Shown here: positions 53,528-61,881 of the stretch, piece by piece
How positions within the stretch are numbered: the first letter of the stretch is position 1
Layout: every line of letters begins with the position of its first letter
NCBI RefSeq assembly: GCF_027941775.1
Contig: NZ_CP115917.1
Coordinates: 852,501-916,500 of the forward strand
Direction: 5' to 3'
Length of the DNA stretch: 64,000 nucleotides
Source of the DNA: Tenacibaculum pacificus
GTDB taxonomy: Bacteria; Bacteroidota; Bacteroidia; Flavobacteriales; Flavobacteriaceae
Notes under the pieces: generated by a model
The model's input: only the letters and a program-made list of their open reading frames with translations
The model's database searches: none
What the model was told of the DNA's origin: nothing
Translations under genes and position numbers: made by a program

Positions 53528-53557
53528 AAAAAAGAGCGCTAATTAGCGCTCTTTTTT
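53528..53557 (-). terminator. Palindromic terminator between yajC and ybbR-like gene
   Basis: AAAAAGAGCGCTAATTAGCGCTCTTTTT reads as a perfect loop-less inverted repeat with flanking T runs. It lies just upstream of the ybbR-like anchor region. Confidence 0.85.
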
Positions 53558-53576
53558 ATAATAAATACTGATGTTA

Positions 53577-53894
53577 TTATTTAACCTCTGTATTATATTT
53601 TTTACTTAACTCCATTGAAATAGCTGAGCGTTCAAACTTAATTTTACCAGCACCAGTTTCTATTGTAATTGTATTGTCAGTATCGTTGATTTCAACAATT
53701 TTACCATGAATACCACTACTTGTAACTACTTTAATTCCTTTTTGAACAGTAGTTTGAAATTTCTTTTCATTTTTCTGACGCTTCATTTGCGGACGAATAA
53801 TTAAGAAATAAAAAACACCAATCATTGCTACAAAAGGAAGCATATTCATAATGCTTTCTTGCGTACTTGCTTGTAAAAAAATTGTTGTAAACAT
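53577..53894 (-). CDS. yajC: Preprotein translocase subunit YajC
   Basis: This 105-residue single-helix membrane protein has MLPFVAMIGVFYFLIIRPQMKRQKNEKKF near the N-terminus, the YajC signature, and the cytoplasmic VQKGIKVVTSSGIHGKIVEIND barrel. YajC accompanies SecDF in the Sec translocon. The start overlaps the DUF1573 stop by one base, so the two are coupled. Confidence 0.95.
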   Translation of the reverse strand: MFTTIFLQASTQESIMNMLPFVAMIGVFYFLIIRPQMKRQKNEKKFQTTVQKGIKVVTSSGIHGKIVEINDTDNTITIETGAGKIKFERSAISMELSKKYNTEVK

Positions 53895-54361
53895 TATACT
53901 GTTTTCTTTTTAGGAGTTACCATACCCGTAATTTTAACAACTTCTCTACCTTTTTCAGTATTAGTTGTTAAAGTTATTGATTTAGATTGTTTATTAGGTT
54001 TTCCGTTGGTGTTAAAGCTTACTTGTATTTCTCCAGTTTTTCCAGGAGCAATTGCTTCTTTCGGCCATACAGGCACTGTACAACCACAACTAGCTTTTGC
54101 GTTTGTAATTACTAAATCGGTTTTACCAGTGTTTGTTACAACAAAAGTAGTTTTTACAACATCACCTTCGTTAACAGTTCCGAAATTATGCTCTTCTTTA
54201 TCAAAAGAAATAGAAGCAGTTCCTTTGCTAATAGAGACATCTCTTTTTTCAGCACTTTCTACGTTTTCTTTTTTTACTTTAGATGCTGCATTGTTTTGTC
54301 CACAAGAAACTAACATTCCTGTTGAAAGAACAAATGCAATTGCTATTGCTATTTTCTTCAT
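53894..54361 (-). CDS. DUF1573 lipoprotein
   Basis: This 155-residue exported protein has a signal with lipobox LVSCGQ (Cys20). A single Ig-like DUF1573 domain follows: HNFGTVNEGDVVKTTFVVTNTGKTDLVI, KASCGCTVPVWP and PGKTGEIQVSFNT. Members are very common in Bacteroidota; the CGC pair is conserved and its role is unknown. It sits between nusB and yajC in the usual Bacteroidota order. Confidence 0.92.
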   Translation of the reverse strand: MKKIAIAIAFVLSTGMLVSCGQNNAASKVKKENVESAEKRDVSISKGTASISFDKEEHNFGTVNEGDVVKTTFVVTNTGKTDLVITNAKASCGCTVPVWPKEAIAPGKTGEIQVSFNTNGKPNKQSKSITLTTNTEKGREVVKITGMVTPKKKTV

Positions 54362-54402
54362 GTTAAAATATTTTAAATTGTTTTGGTAAAAATAATAATT
54401 TT

Positions 54403-55341
54403 TTACAATAAACCTCTACCAATTTTAACCATCTTGTCTGATGCTAAATAATCTTTTGATAATTTATCTAAAACACCATTGATAAAATAGCCACTTTTAT
54501 TGGTCGAGTAGTCCTTCGCTACTTCGATATATTCATTAATACTTACTCTACTAGGAATTGACGGAAAATGTAAAAATTCAGTAATAGACATTTTAATAAT
54601 AATCATGTCAATATCTGCAATTCTATCTGCCTCCCAGTTAGGTGTTTTTTCAATGATATCTTCTTCGTAGGTATGCTGATGTAAAACCGTTTTTGTAAAT
54701 AATTTAGATACAAATTGTTTATCTTCACTATCTTTATATAAGCTTCCTAATATAAACGGGTTTTGTTCTTTTTGTTTGTTTAATGATTTAACAATCCAAG
54801 TATTTACAAAAGGAATATCATCAACCCAAGAAATCATTTTATCTTCAAAATAATCTGCTAATTTTTCATTAGGCGCAATAATTTCTTTGAAAAAAGCAAT
54901 AACGAAAGCGTTATCTATATGGTATGAATCATCAGTAGTGTTCATGTACTTTTCATACAGTTCACTTTTTATTAATTCATCTAAAATAATTCTTACATAT
55001 TCATTGTCAAGTTCCCAGTAATTAAGTTCATTAAGCTCAACATATGCATTTAAACTAGTACTTTCACTTAATTTATTGATAACTTTATTATCAGTAAATT
55101 TAGTATTCGGGTTTAAATCTTCTTTAGTTGCAAGTATTTTCTTTTTAGAAAGTACTATTCGCTTGTTAGCTAATTTCTGAACTTGAATTAATAGTTGAAG
55201 ATTAAGAACATACAAGTCATACATTTTATCAATGCTGTCTTTTAAGAACTTCTCTTCTTTTACTATATTATCACTGTGCGATTGTTGCATTGCATAAACC
55301 GACTGCATTACTTTAACTCGAATATGTCTTCTGTTAATCAT
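54403..55341 (-). CDS. nusB: Transcription antitermination factor NusB (long form)
   Basis: This 312-residue protein starts MINRRHIRVKVMQSVYAMQQ and ends with the NusB fold (ADRIADIDMIIIKMSITEFLHFPSIPSRVSINEYIEVAKDYS, then FINGVLDKLSKDY). Bacterial NusB usually has 140-160 residues; Bacteroidota carry this longer N-terminal version. It helps antiterminate rRNA operons with NusE and others. It heads the minus-strand run DUF1573, yajC, ybbR-like, coaE. Confidence 0.95.
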   Translation of the reverse strand: MINRRHIRVKVMQSVYAMQQSHSDNIVKEEKFLKDSIDKMYDLYVLNLQLLIQVQKLANKRIVLSKKKILATKEDLNPNTKFTDNKVINKLSESTSLNAYVELNELNYWELDNEYVRIILDELIKSELYEKYMNTTDDSYHIDNAFVIAFFKEIIAPNEKLADYFEDKMISWVDDIPFVNTWIVKSLNKQKEQNPFILGSLYKDSEDKQFVSKLFTKTVLHQHTYEEDIIEKTPNWEADRIADIDMIIIKMSITEFLHFPSIPSRVSINEYIEVAKDYSTNKSGYFINGVLDKLSKDYLASDKMVKIGRGLL

Positions 55342-55362
55342 TTTAAAGAACTTTTAAAAAAA

Positions 55363-55391
55363 AGAGCGATAGAAAGTATTTCTATCGCTCT
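55363..55391 (-). terminator. Terminator of the amino-acid dehydrogenase gene
   Basis: AGAGCGATAGAAA (55363-55375) pairs with TTTCTATCGCTCT (55379-55391) around GTA; on the minus strand T residues follow. Confidence 0.9.
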
Positions 55392-55419
55392 GCAAAAATA
55401 AAACTTTTTTGTTTTTTAA

Positions 55420-56520
55420 CTAGTTATTTTGTTCTTTTTTACGAGCATCGATTCTAGCTTGTGCAATATTAAAAGCAGCTTGATGTGTTGTAATACTTTC
55501 TTTGTCTGCTAAGTTGAAAATATCTAGGGTAGTATTATAGATGTTTTCGGTTCTTTTTAGGCTTTCAGCCTTGTCGTAACCAGCAACTTCGGCGTAAACA
55601 TTAATTATTCCACCAGCATTAATTAAGAAGTCAGGAGCGTAAGCAATTCCTTTTTCTCTTAATAATTTACCATGTTTTAACTCATCAGCTAATTGATTGT
55701 TAGCTGCACCAGCAACAACTTTGGCTTTTAACTGCGCAATACTTTGGTCATTTAAGGTAGCACCTAAGGCACATGGAGCATAAATATCAACATCTAAACC
55801 GTAAATATCATTTCCTAAAATAACATTAGCACCGTATTTTTTACTTAATTCTTCTAAACGAACTTCGTTAATATCATTTAAAATTACTTGTGCACCTTCA
55901 TCACTAATATGTTTTACTAAAGTTTCACCAACGTGTCCAACACCTTGAACTAACACTTTTTTACCAGCTAAATTATCTGATCCAAAACGATATTTAGCCG
56001 CAGCTTTCATTCCCATATAAACTCCGTAAGCAGTTACAGGAGATGGGTTTCCTGAACCACCAATAGCTTCAGAAACACCTGTTACGTGTGGCGTTACTTC
56101 ACGAATAATATCCATATCACGAGTTTCCATACCAATATCTTCTGCGGTAAGGTATTTTCCTCCTAAAGAATTTACATATTCTCCAAACTTACGCATTAAA
56201 GCATCGTTTTTTTGAGTTTTTGCATCTCCTATAATTACTGCTTTACCACCACCAAGGTTTAATCCTGTAATAGCTGATTTATAGGTCATACCACGAGATA
56301 AACGTAATACGTCGTTAAGAGCTTCCCATTCACTTTTATATTGCCACATTCTAGTACCTCCTAAAGCAGGTCCTAATGTTGTATTATGAATACCAATTAT
56401 TGCTTTTAAACCTGTATCTTCGTCATTACAAAAAACGATTTGTTCGTGATTGTCAAAAGATAATTGACCAAATACTGGGTCATTTTTAAGGTCTTTAATA
56501 TCAATGATTTCTGATGTCAT
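55420..56520 (-). CDS. Glu/Leu/Phe/Val dehydrogenase family protein
   Basis: The product has 366 residues from the ATG giving MTSEIIDIKDLKNDPVFG; an ATG 162 bases upstream would add a hydrophobic segment unlike any relative. The dimerisation domain carries GTRMWQYKSEWEALNDVLRLSRGMTYKSA with the catalytic Lys in GLNLGGGKAVI, and the Rossmann domain has VLVQGVGHVGETLV. Members oxidatively deaminate branched-chain or aromatic amino acids; leucine dehydrogenase is likely but not certain. A terminator separates it from nusB. Confidence 0.92.
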   Translation of the reverse strand: MTSEIIDIKDLKNDPVFGQLSFDNHEQIVFCNDEDTGLKAIIGIHNTTLGPALGGTRMWQYKSEWEALNDVLRLSRGMTYKSAITGLNLGGGKAVIIGDAKTQKNDALMRKFGEYVNSLGGKYLTAEDIGMETRDMDIIREVTPHVTGVSEAIGGSGNPSPVTAYGVYMGMKAAAKYRFGSDNLAGKKVLVQGVGHVGETLVKHISDEGAQVILNDINEVRLEELSKKYGANVILGNDIYGLDVDIYAPCALGATLNDQSIAQLKAKVVAGAANNQLADELKHGKLLREKGIAYAPDFLINAGGIINVYAEVAGYDKAESLKRTENIYNTTLDIFNLADKESITTHQAAFNIAQARIDARKKEQNN

Positions 56521-56683
56521 TTGTTTTGCTTTTAATTTTAAGGATGTTTTAAAAACCTCAAAAAGTTGAATACAAAAATAGGGAATCATTAAAAGGTAGG
56601 CAAAAATAGATATGTAAATTACATTATCTACAATAAAAACGTTTGTTAGATTAAAACTGTTAACCCCAAAATACTTTTTCACT

Positions 56684-58438
56684 TTGAAATCATTAAAATA
56701 TCTTAATAAATACTTTATAAAATATAAATGGAGATTATTTTTAGGAATCGTAATTACGATATTGGCAAAAATTTTGACACTTAAAATCCCTGATTTTGTA
56801 GGGAATTCATTAAATGTTGTAGAGGATTATCAACTAGGGAAAATAACAGATTTATCCGAAGTAAAAACTGTTTTATTTAAAAATATAATGCTCATTATTG
56901 GAGTTACTTTATTGGGTGGATTTTTCACTTTTTTTATGCGACAAACCATTATTGTAATGTCGCGAATGATTGAATTTGATTTAAAAAATGAAATTTATCA
57001 GCAATATCAACGATTATCTACTAATTTTTACAAAAAAAATAGAACAGGTGATTTAATGAACCGTATAAGTGAGGATGTTTCTAAGGTGCGTATGTATTTT
57101 GGTCCTGCAATTATGTACACTTTAAATATGATAATTTCGTTAATTATCGGGTTTAGCCAAATGTATGCTATTTCTCCAAAGTTGACTTTATATACTATGA
57201 TACCGTTTCCAATTTTATCGATATCTATTTTTGTACTAAGCAAGCAAATAAATAAACGAAGTACCGTTGTTCAACAATATTTATCAAAATTAACAACCTT
57301 TAATCAAGAGTTTTTTTCAGGGATTAATGTTGTTAAATCTTACGCCATAGAATCAGAAGTAATAGCTTCTTTTGATGAAATAGCAGATAAAAGCAAAGAG
57401 AAAAATATTGAATTACATAAAGTTCAAGCATTATTTTTTCCGTTAATGATTTTATTAATAGGAATTAGCAATATTATTGTATTATACATTGGAGGGCAAC
57501 AATATATTGCTGGCGAAATCCAATTAGGGGCAATCGGAGCGTTTGTAATGTATGTAAATATTCTTACTTGGCCAGTAGCTGTAGTTGGTTGGGTAACTTC
57601 GACAGTGCAACAAGCCGAAGCTTCGCAAAAACGAATTAATGAATTTTTAGAGCAAGTTCCTGAAGTGCAAAATAACACCAATACAGCTACCGAAATAATA
57701 GGTAAAATTGAATTTAAAGATGTTTATTTAACTTATGATGATACTAATATTACAGCATTGAAAAAAGTAAATTTAGTTATAGAAAAAGGAGAAACTTTAG
57801 CTATTTTAGGAACAACAGGAAGTGGTAAATCAACGATTATAAATTTAATTTCTCGATTATATGATGCTACTAAAGGAGTTGTTTTAATCGATGGAAAAAA
57901 TATTAAAGAATGTAATTTATATGATGTAAGAAATCAAATTGGTTTTGTTCCTCAAGATCCTTTTTTGTTTTCTGATACGATTCAGAATAATATTAAATTT
58001 GGAAAAGAAAATGCCACTGAACAAGAAATTATTGAAGCATCAAAAAATGCGGTAATTCATGATAATATTATAAACTTTAAAAATGGTTATCAAACTATTT
58101 TAGGTGAAAGAGGTGTAACTTTATCTGGAGGACAAAAGCAAAGAACTGCCATTGCTAGAGCAATTATAAAGAATCCTAAAATATTAATTTTTGATGATTG
58201 TTTATCGGCTGTTGATACAGAAACAGAGCAAAAAATACTGTTAAATTTAGAGCGTGTGTCTAATAATAAAACAACAATCATAATTAGCCATAGAGTTTCA
58301 TCAGTTAAGAATGCTGATAAAATAATTGTATTAGATGCTGGTAAAGTTATTCAGCAAGGGTCTCATAATCAGTTAATAAAAATAAATGGATATTATAAAG
58401 AGCTTTATAAACAACAAATTTTAGAAAAAGAAATTTAA
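56684..58438 (+). CDS. ABC exporter, fused permease and ATPase
   Basis: This 584-residue half-transporter begins with a TTG codon (LKSLKYLNKYFIKYKWRLF). A six-helix ABC exporter domain covers ~1-320 (RTGDLMNRISEDVSKVRMYFG). The ATPase domain has Walker A LGTTGSGKSTI (~375-385), VPQDPFLFSDTI, signature LSGGQKQRTAIARAI and Walker B ILIFDDCLSAVD. It likely works as a homodimer exporting lipids, peptides or drugs. It is divergent from the dehydrogenase gene. Confidence 0.93.
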   Translation: MKSLKYLNKYFIKYKWRLFLGIVITILAKILTLKIPDFVGNSLNVVEDYQLGKITDLSEVKTVLFKNIMLIIGVTLLGGFFTFFMRQTIIVMSRMIEFDLKNEIYQQYQRLSTNFYKKNRTGDLMNRISEDVSKVRMYFGPAIMYTLNMIISLIIGFSQMYAISPKLTLYTMIPFPILSISIFVLSKQINKRSTVVQQYLSKLTTFNQEFFSGINVVKSYAIESEVIASFDEIADKSKEKNIELHKVQALFFPLMILLIGISNIIVLYIGGQQYIAGEIQLGAIGAFVMYVNILTWPVAVVGWVTSTVQQAEASQKRINEFLEQVPEVQNNTNTATEIIGKIEFKDVYLTYDDTNITALKKVNLVIEKGETLAILGTTGSGKSTIINLISRLYDATKGVVLIDGKNIKECNLYDVRNQIGFVPQDPFLFSDTIQNNIKFGKENATEQEIIEASKNAVIHDNIINFKNGYQTILGERGVTLSGGQKQRTAIARAIIKNPKILIFDDCLSAVDTETEQKILLNLERVSNNKTTIIISHRVSSVKNADKIIVLDAGKVIQQGSHNQLIKINGYYKELYKQQILEKEI

Positions 58439-58520
58439 CGATTTGTATTGCCAAGTCAATTATTTTATTAGATTTGTTGAGCAATTTTAGGTAAAAAATT
58501 ATTATTTAAAGAAACGAACT

Positions 58521-58895
58521 ATGAGTGAGAGAGAGAGAGTAGAACAAGAAGAAATTTTTTCACAAGTTTTAAGAGCAGGAAGAAGAACCTACTTTTTTGA
58601 TGTAAGATCTACAAAAGCAGATGACTATTATTTAACAGTAACTGAAAGTAAAAAATTTACACATGATGATGGTTCTTTTCATTATCAAAAACATAAAATT
58701 TACTTATACAAAGAAGATTTTTCTGACTTTAAAGAAATGCTAAATAAAGCAACAGATTTTATTGTAAACGAAAAAGGTTCAGAAGTAATTAGTGAACGTC
58801 ACCAAAAAGATTATAAAAAAGAAGAAGGTGAAGAAATAGTAGAGGAGTTAATTTCTACAGAAAACTTCACAAACGTTTCTTTTGACGATATTTAA
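58521..58895 (+). CDS. DUF3276 / PUR-domain nucleic-acid binding protein
   Basis: This 124-residue protein has the PUR-like fold of DUF3276: EEIFSQVLRAGRRTYFFDVRSTKADDYYLTVTESKKF, then HKIYLYKEDFSDFKEML. A charged tail (KKEEGEEIVEELIS) follows. Relatives such as Borrelia BpuR bind single-stranded DNA and RNA. In Bacteroidota the function is not settled. It follows the ABC exporter by about 80 bases. Confidence 0.87.
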   Translation: MSERERVEQEEIFSQVLRAGRRTYFFDVRSTKADDYYLTVTESKKFTHDDGSFHYQKHKIYLYKEDFSDFKEMLNKATDFIVNEKGSEVISERHQKDYKKEEGEEIVEELISTENFTNVSFDDI

Positions 58896-58976
58896 GCAGA
58901 TGATAAACTGTTAAGAATAATTAAAACTACTAGTTTAAGTTATTGCAAAAAAATCAATTCAAATTCAATTTACACA

Positions 58977-59012
58977 TAAAAGCATTAACTATTTAAGAGT
59001 TAATGCTTTTTA
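58977..59012. terminator. Bidirectional terminator between PUR-domain gene and menF
   Basis: AAAAGCATTAACT pairs with AGTTAATGCTTTT around a short loop, with T runs on both flanks. Confidence 0.87.
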
Positions 59013-59028
59013 CTTTTTATTAAATTTT

Positions 59029-60077
59029 TTAGGATAAAACATTTTTCATAGTTGATGTTTTGGCAACTGTTTCTTGCCATTCGCTTTTCGGATTACTTTC
59101 TTTAGTAATTCCACCACCAATAAAAAGTATAGCTGAATTATTTTTAATTTCCATACATCGTAAGTTTACAAAAAGTTCTGATGTATTTTTATTTTCAACT
59201 TTTAAATTTAGTTCTCCTAAAAAACCAGTGTAATATCCTCTGTCATAATCTTCATTTTTCAAAATAAATTCTTTTGAAGCTTCTAAAGGTAGACCACATA
59301 CAGCAGGGGTAGGGTGTAATTTTTTTATTAAAGTCGCATTTTTAGTTGTTATTTTTCCTGAAATTAACGTTTTTAAGTGTAATAAATTCCCTGCTTTACT
59401 GGTTTGTACAGTTCCTTTTTCAAGGTGATTGCATATTTTTGAAAGTTTATCAGTTATATAATCGGTAACAAATTGTTGTTCTTCAATTTCTTTAGGTTGC
59501 CAAGTTACGTTTGTTGTTCCGTTAAAAACTTGTGTACCAGCTAAAGACATTGTTTTAAAGTTATCATCTTTAATTTTTACTAAAGTTTCAGGTGTTGCGC
59601 CTAGCCACATTCCAACTTTTGGATGAAACCATATATAAGTAAAAGCAGTATGATAATTTGCAAGCAAATTTTTAAAAACTGCTATTGCATTAAAATTCGA
59701 TAAAGAAACTTTTTCTTTTCTTGATAAAATAACTTTTTTGAATAAACCTGATTCAATAGCTTTAATTCCTTTTTTAACTAATTCTACATGTTTTTTTCTG
59801 ATGAGTAATCAATAGATATAGCATTTTTTTTGATAAAGTTAGTTACTATATTAATTTCTTCTTGCTCGAAAATAACATCTTCTTCAGGAAGTAAAACCGC
59901 AATATTTTTATCATCAAAAGGTGCAAAAATAAAACCGCTTTCTGTATAATTAGTAGAAATATGTAGTTTGTCGTTCTTTTGAAACCATCCGTTTAATGTT
60001 ATCGAATTAGGTTTTCGATATACTACAAAAGGAAGTTTATTTTCTAGTGATTTTTCTATTTTTGAAAATATATTCAA
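59029..60077 (-). pseudogene. menF: Isochorismate synthase (MenF), frameshifted at an A7 run
   Basis: This chorismate-to-isochorismate enzyme opens menaquinone synthesis. The N-terminal part (MNIFSKIEKSLENKLPFVVYR to SSEKNM) ends at a TAG at 59784. The C-terminal part continues in another frame from HVELVKKGIKAIESGLFKKVILSRKE through FHPKVGMWLGATPETL, GTVQTSKAGNLLHLKTLISG and HPTPAVCGLP to VAKTSTMKNVLS. One more A in the run of seven (minus strand of T7 at 59791-59797) restores one reading frame of 349 residues. Both halves are conserved, so a sequencing error is the simplest cause. A hotdog thioesterase lies just upstream. Confidence 0.9.
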
Positions 60078-60110
60078 TCTAAATTTATTTTATAATTGCT
60101 GTTAAAAAAC

Positions 60111-60527
60111 TTATTTTTTATCTAAAACAATATTTGTTATTTTACATAGAGAAATTAAAATATCTTTTTCATCAATAATTTTAACTTCCCATAAATGCGT
60201 AGTTCTTCCTTGATGAATCGCTTTGGCTGTAGCAAAAATAGTTCCATTTTTTTTGCTTTTTATATGATTAATACTTAGCTCAATTCCTTTGATAATTTTA
60301 GAGTTATCCTTTAAAAAAAAAGCAGAAGCACAACTACCAACAGTTTCGGCTAGAGCAGCAGTAGCACCACCATGTAAAATACCATGAGGTTGATGTACTC
60401 TTGAATTTACAGGCATTTTAGCCGTTATAAAATCAGTACCTACGTCAATGAACTCAATTTTAAGAGTTTCCATTAATGTATCTTTATTGTAACTATTAAG
60501 TATTGTTAAAGATTGTTGTATATCCAT
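60111..60527 (-). CDS. PaaI-family hotdog thioesterase, candidate DHNA-CoA thioesterase
   Basis: The product has 138 residues from MDIQQSLTILNSYNK; the longer ATG reading adds an unlikely N-terminus. The hotdog fold carries HQPHGILHGGATAALAETVGSCASAFF with the catalytic pair of PaaI/YdiI-type thioesterases. It is encoded 33 bases upstream of menF on the same strand. DHNA-CoA hydrolases of menaquinone and phylloquinone synthesis are hotdog enzymes of this type, so this is a good candidate for that step, inferred from context. Confidence 0.83.
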   Translation of the reverse strand: MDIQQSLTILNSYNKDTLMETLKIEFIDVGTDFITAKMPVNSRVHQPHGILHGGATAALAETVGSCASAFFLKDNSKIIKGIELSINHIKSKKNGTIFATAKAIHQGRTTHLWEVKIIDEKDILISLCKITNIVLDKK

Positions 60528-60555
60528 TTTATTTAAATTATAATTCAAAAATACG

Positions 60556-60563
60556 TATTTTTG
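60556..60563 (+). promoter_or_regulatory. Possible -7 element of the pRiA4b ORF-3 family gene
   Basis: TATTTTTG matches TAnnTTTG 20 bases before the chosen ATG; the -33 element is not convincing. Confidence 0.45.
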
Positions 60564-60583
60564 TAGCGACAAAAAATGATAGA

Positions 60584-61096
60584 ATGTATAAAGTACGTGT
60601 AATATTAGATACTAAAAAAGATGTAATTAGAACCCTTGTGGTTAATGAAGCAAAAAACTTAGAAGATTTGCATTCAGATATCGCAAAATCATTTGGTTTT
60701 AATGGGCAAGAAATGGCTTCTTTTTACCGAACAGATGAAGATTGGAATCAGGGAGAGGAAATTCCTTTATTTGATATGTCTGAAGATGGAAGTGAACCGT
60801 CAATGAGTACTTGTGTTATAAAAGAAACCTTACCAAGTATAAATGATAAATTGATTTATGTATATGATTTTTTACAAATGTGGACATTCTATGTAGAAGT
60901 TGTAGAACAATCGGATGAAGTTGTTAAAGATACCAAAATAATTTTAACTGTTGGTGAAATTCCTGATGAAGCACCTCAAAAAGAATTTATAGCTACCGAA
61001 GAAGAAGGAGATTTAGATGATGAATTTGATGCTGAATTTAATGATCAGTTTACAAGTTTCGAAAATATTGATGATTTCGATTTTGATAATTTTTAA
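60584..61096 (+). CDS. Plasmid pRiA4b ORF-3 / IS1096 TnpR-like family protein
   Basis: The product has 170 residues from MYKVRVILDTKKDVIRTL; a longer in-frame start is less likely. The first ~130 residues match the family (RTLVVNEAKNLEDLHSDIAKSFGF, MASFYRTDEDWNQGEEIPL, DKLIYVYDFLQMWTFYVEV). The tail is very acidic with many Asp/Phe (DDEFDAEFNDQF). No transposase or element ends are nearby, so the name should not be read as a mobile element. Function is unknown. A strong terminator follows. Confidence 0.84.
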   Translation: MYKVRVILDTKKDVIRTLVVNEAKNLEDLHSDIAKSFGFNGQEMASFYRTDEDWNQGEEIPLFDMSEDGSEPSMSTCVIKETLPSINDKLIYVYDFLQMWTFYVEVVEQSDEVVKDTKIILTVGEIPDEAPQKEFIATEEEGDLDDEFDAEFNDQFTSFENIDDFDFDNF

Positions 61097-61100
61097 TATC

Positions 61101-61141
61101 AAAAAAAGGCAATTTATTTAAAAATAAATTGCCTTTTTTAT
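61101..61141 (+). terminator. Terminator of the pRiA4b ORF-3 family gene
   Basis: AAAAAAAGGCAATTTAT pairs with ATAAATTGCCTTTTTT around a 6-base loop. Confidence 0.92.
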
Positions 61142-61252
61142 TTTTTCTATATTAAATTTTAATAATAATATTTCTTTTTATTGATGATAATCAATAAGGT
61201 ATTCTTTCAAAGAAAATAGTTAAATTTGAAGATAAAATACTATCTTTAAGAT

Positions 61253-61873
61253 ATGGCACAATTTATAAAACTATATAACGACAATCCGAATCCCAAAGAA
61301 ATTGCTAAAATTGTAAAAGTTTTACAAAATGGCGGATTAATAATTTATCCAACAGATACTGTTTATGGATTAGGTTGTGATATTACCAATACAAAAGCAT
61401 TAGAAAAAATCGCGAAAATAAAAGGAGTGAAGCTAGAAAAATCTAACTTTTCATTTATTTGTAATAACTTAAGTCATTTGTCTGATTATGTAAAACAAAT
61501 AGATTCTTCAACATTTAAAATATTAAAAAGAGCTTTACCAGGTCCTTATACTTTTATTTTACCAGGAAGTACTTCGTTACCAAAAGCCTTTAAAAAGCGT
61601 AAAACAATAGGTATTCGTATTCCTGATAATATAATAGCACAAACTATTGTAGAGGCTTTAGGAAATCCAATTGTTTCAACGTCTATTCATGATGAAGATG
61701 AGGTAATAGAATACACCACAGACCCTGAATTAATTTTTGAAAAATGGCAAAATATTGTTGACATTGTTATTGATGGTGGTTATGGTGATAACTATGCATC
61801 AACAGTAATAGATTTAACTACTGATTCTCCTGAAGTAATAAGAGAAGGTAAAGGAAGTTTAGATATTTTGTAA
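61253..61873 (+). CDS. L-threonylcarbamoyladenylate synthase (YrdC/Sua5 family)
   Basis: This 206-residue enzyme makes threonylcarbamoyl-AMP, the precursor of the t6A37 modification that MtaB later methylthiolates. Family motifs are NGGLIIYPTDTVYGLGCDI (~25-43), KIAKIKGVK, LPGPYTFIL (~95-103) and KRKTIGIRIPDN, plus the closing TVIDLTTDSPEVIREGKG. It is the short TsaC-like form without the Sua5 C-terminal domain. A TAAATTTG element (61221-61228) is a likely -7 box. Confidence 0.94.
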   Translation: MAQFIKLYNDNPNPKEIAKIVKVLQNGGLIIYPTDTVYGLGCDITNTKALEKIAKIKGVKLEKSNFSFICNNLSHLSDYVKQIDSSTFKILKRALPGPYTFILPGSTSLPKAFKKRKTIGIRIPDNIIAQTIVEALGNPIVSTSIHDEDEVIEYTTDPELIFEKWQNIVDIVIDGGYGDNYASTVIDLTTDSPEVIREGKGSLDIL

Positions 61874-61881
61874 TAATAAAG

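Noticed and set aside
56521..56682. N-terminal 54-residue extension of the amino-acid dehydrogenase
   Set aside because: The extension is hydrophobic and unlike the family; the internal ATG at 56520 gives the normal start and leaves room for divergent promoters.
60584..61096. Insertion sequence or resolvase
   Set aside because: There are no terminal inverted repeats, no target-site duplication and no transposase; only the family name suggests mobility.
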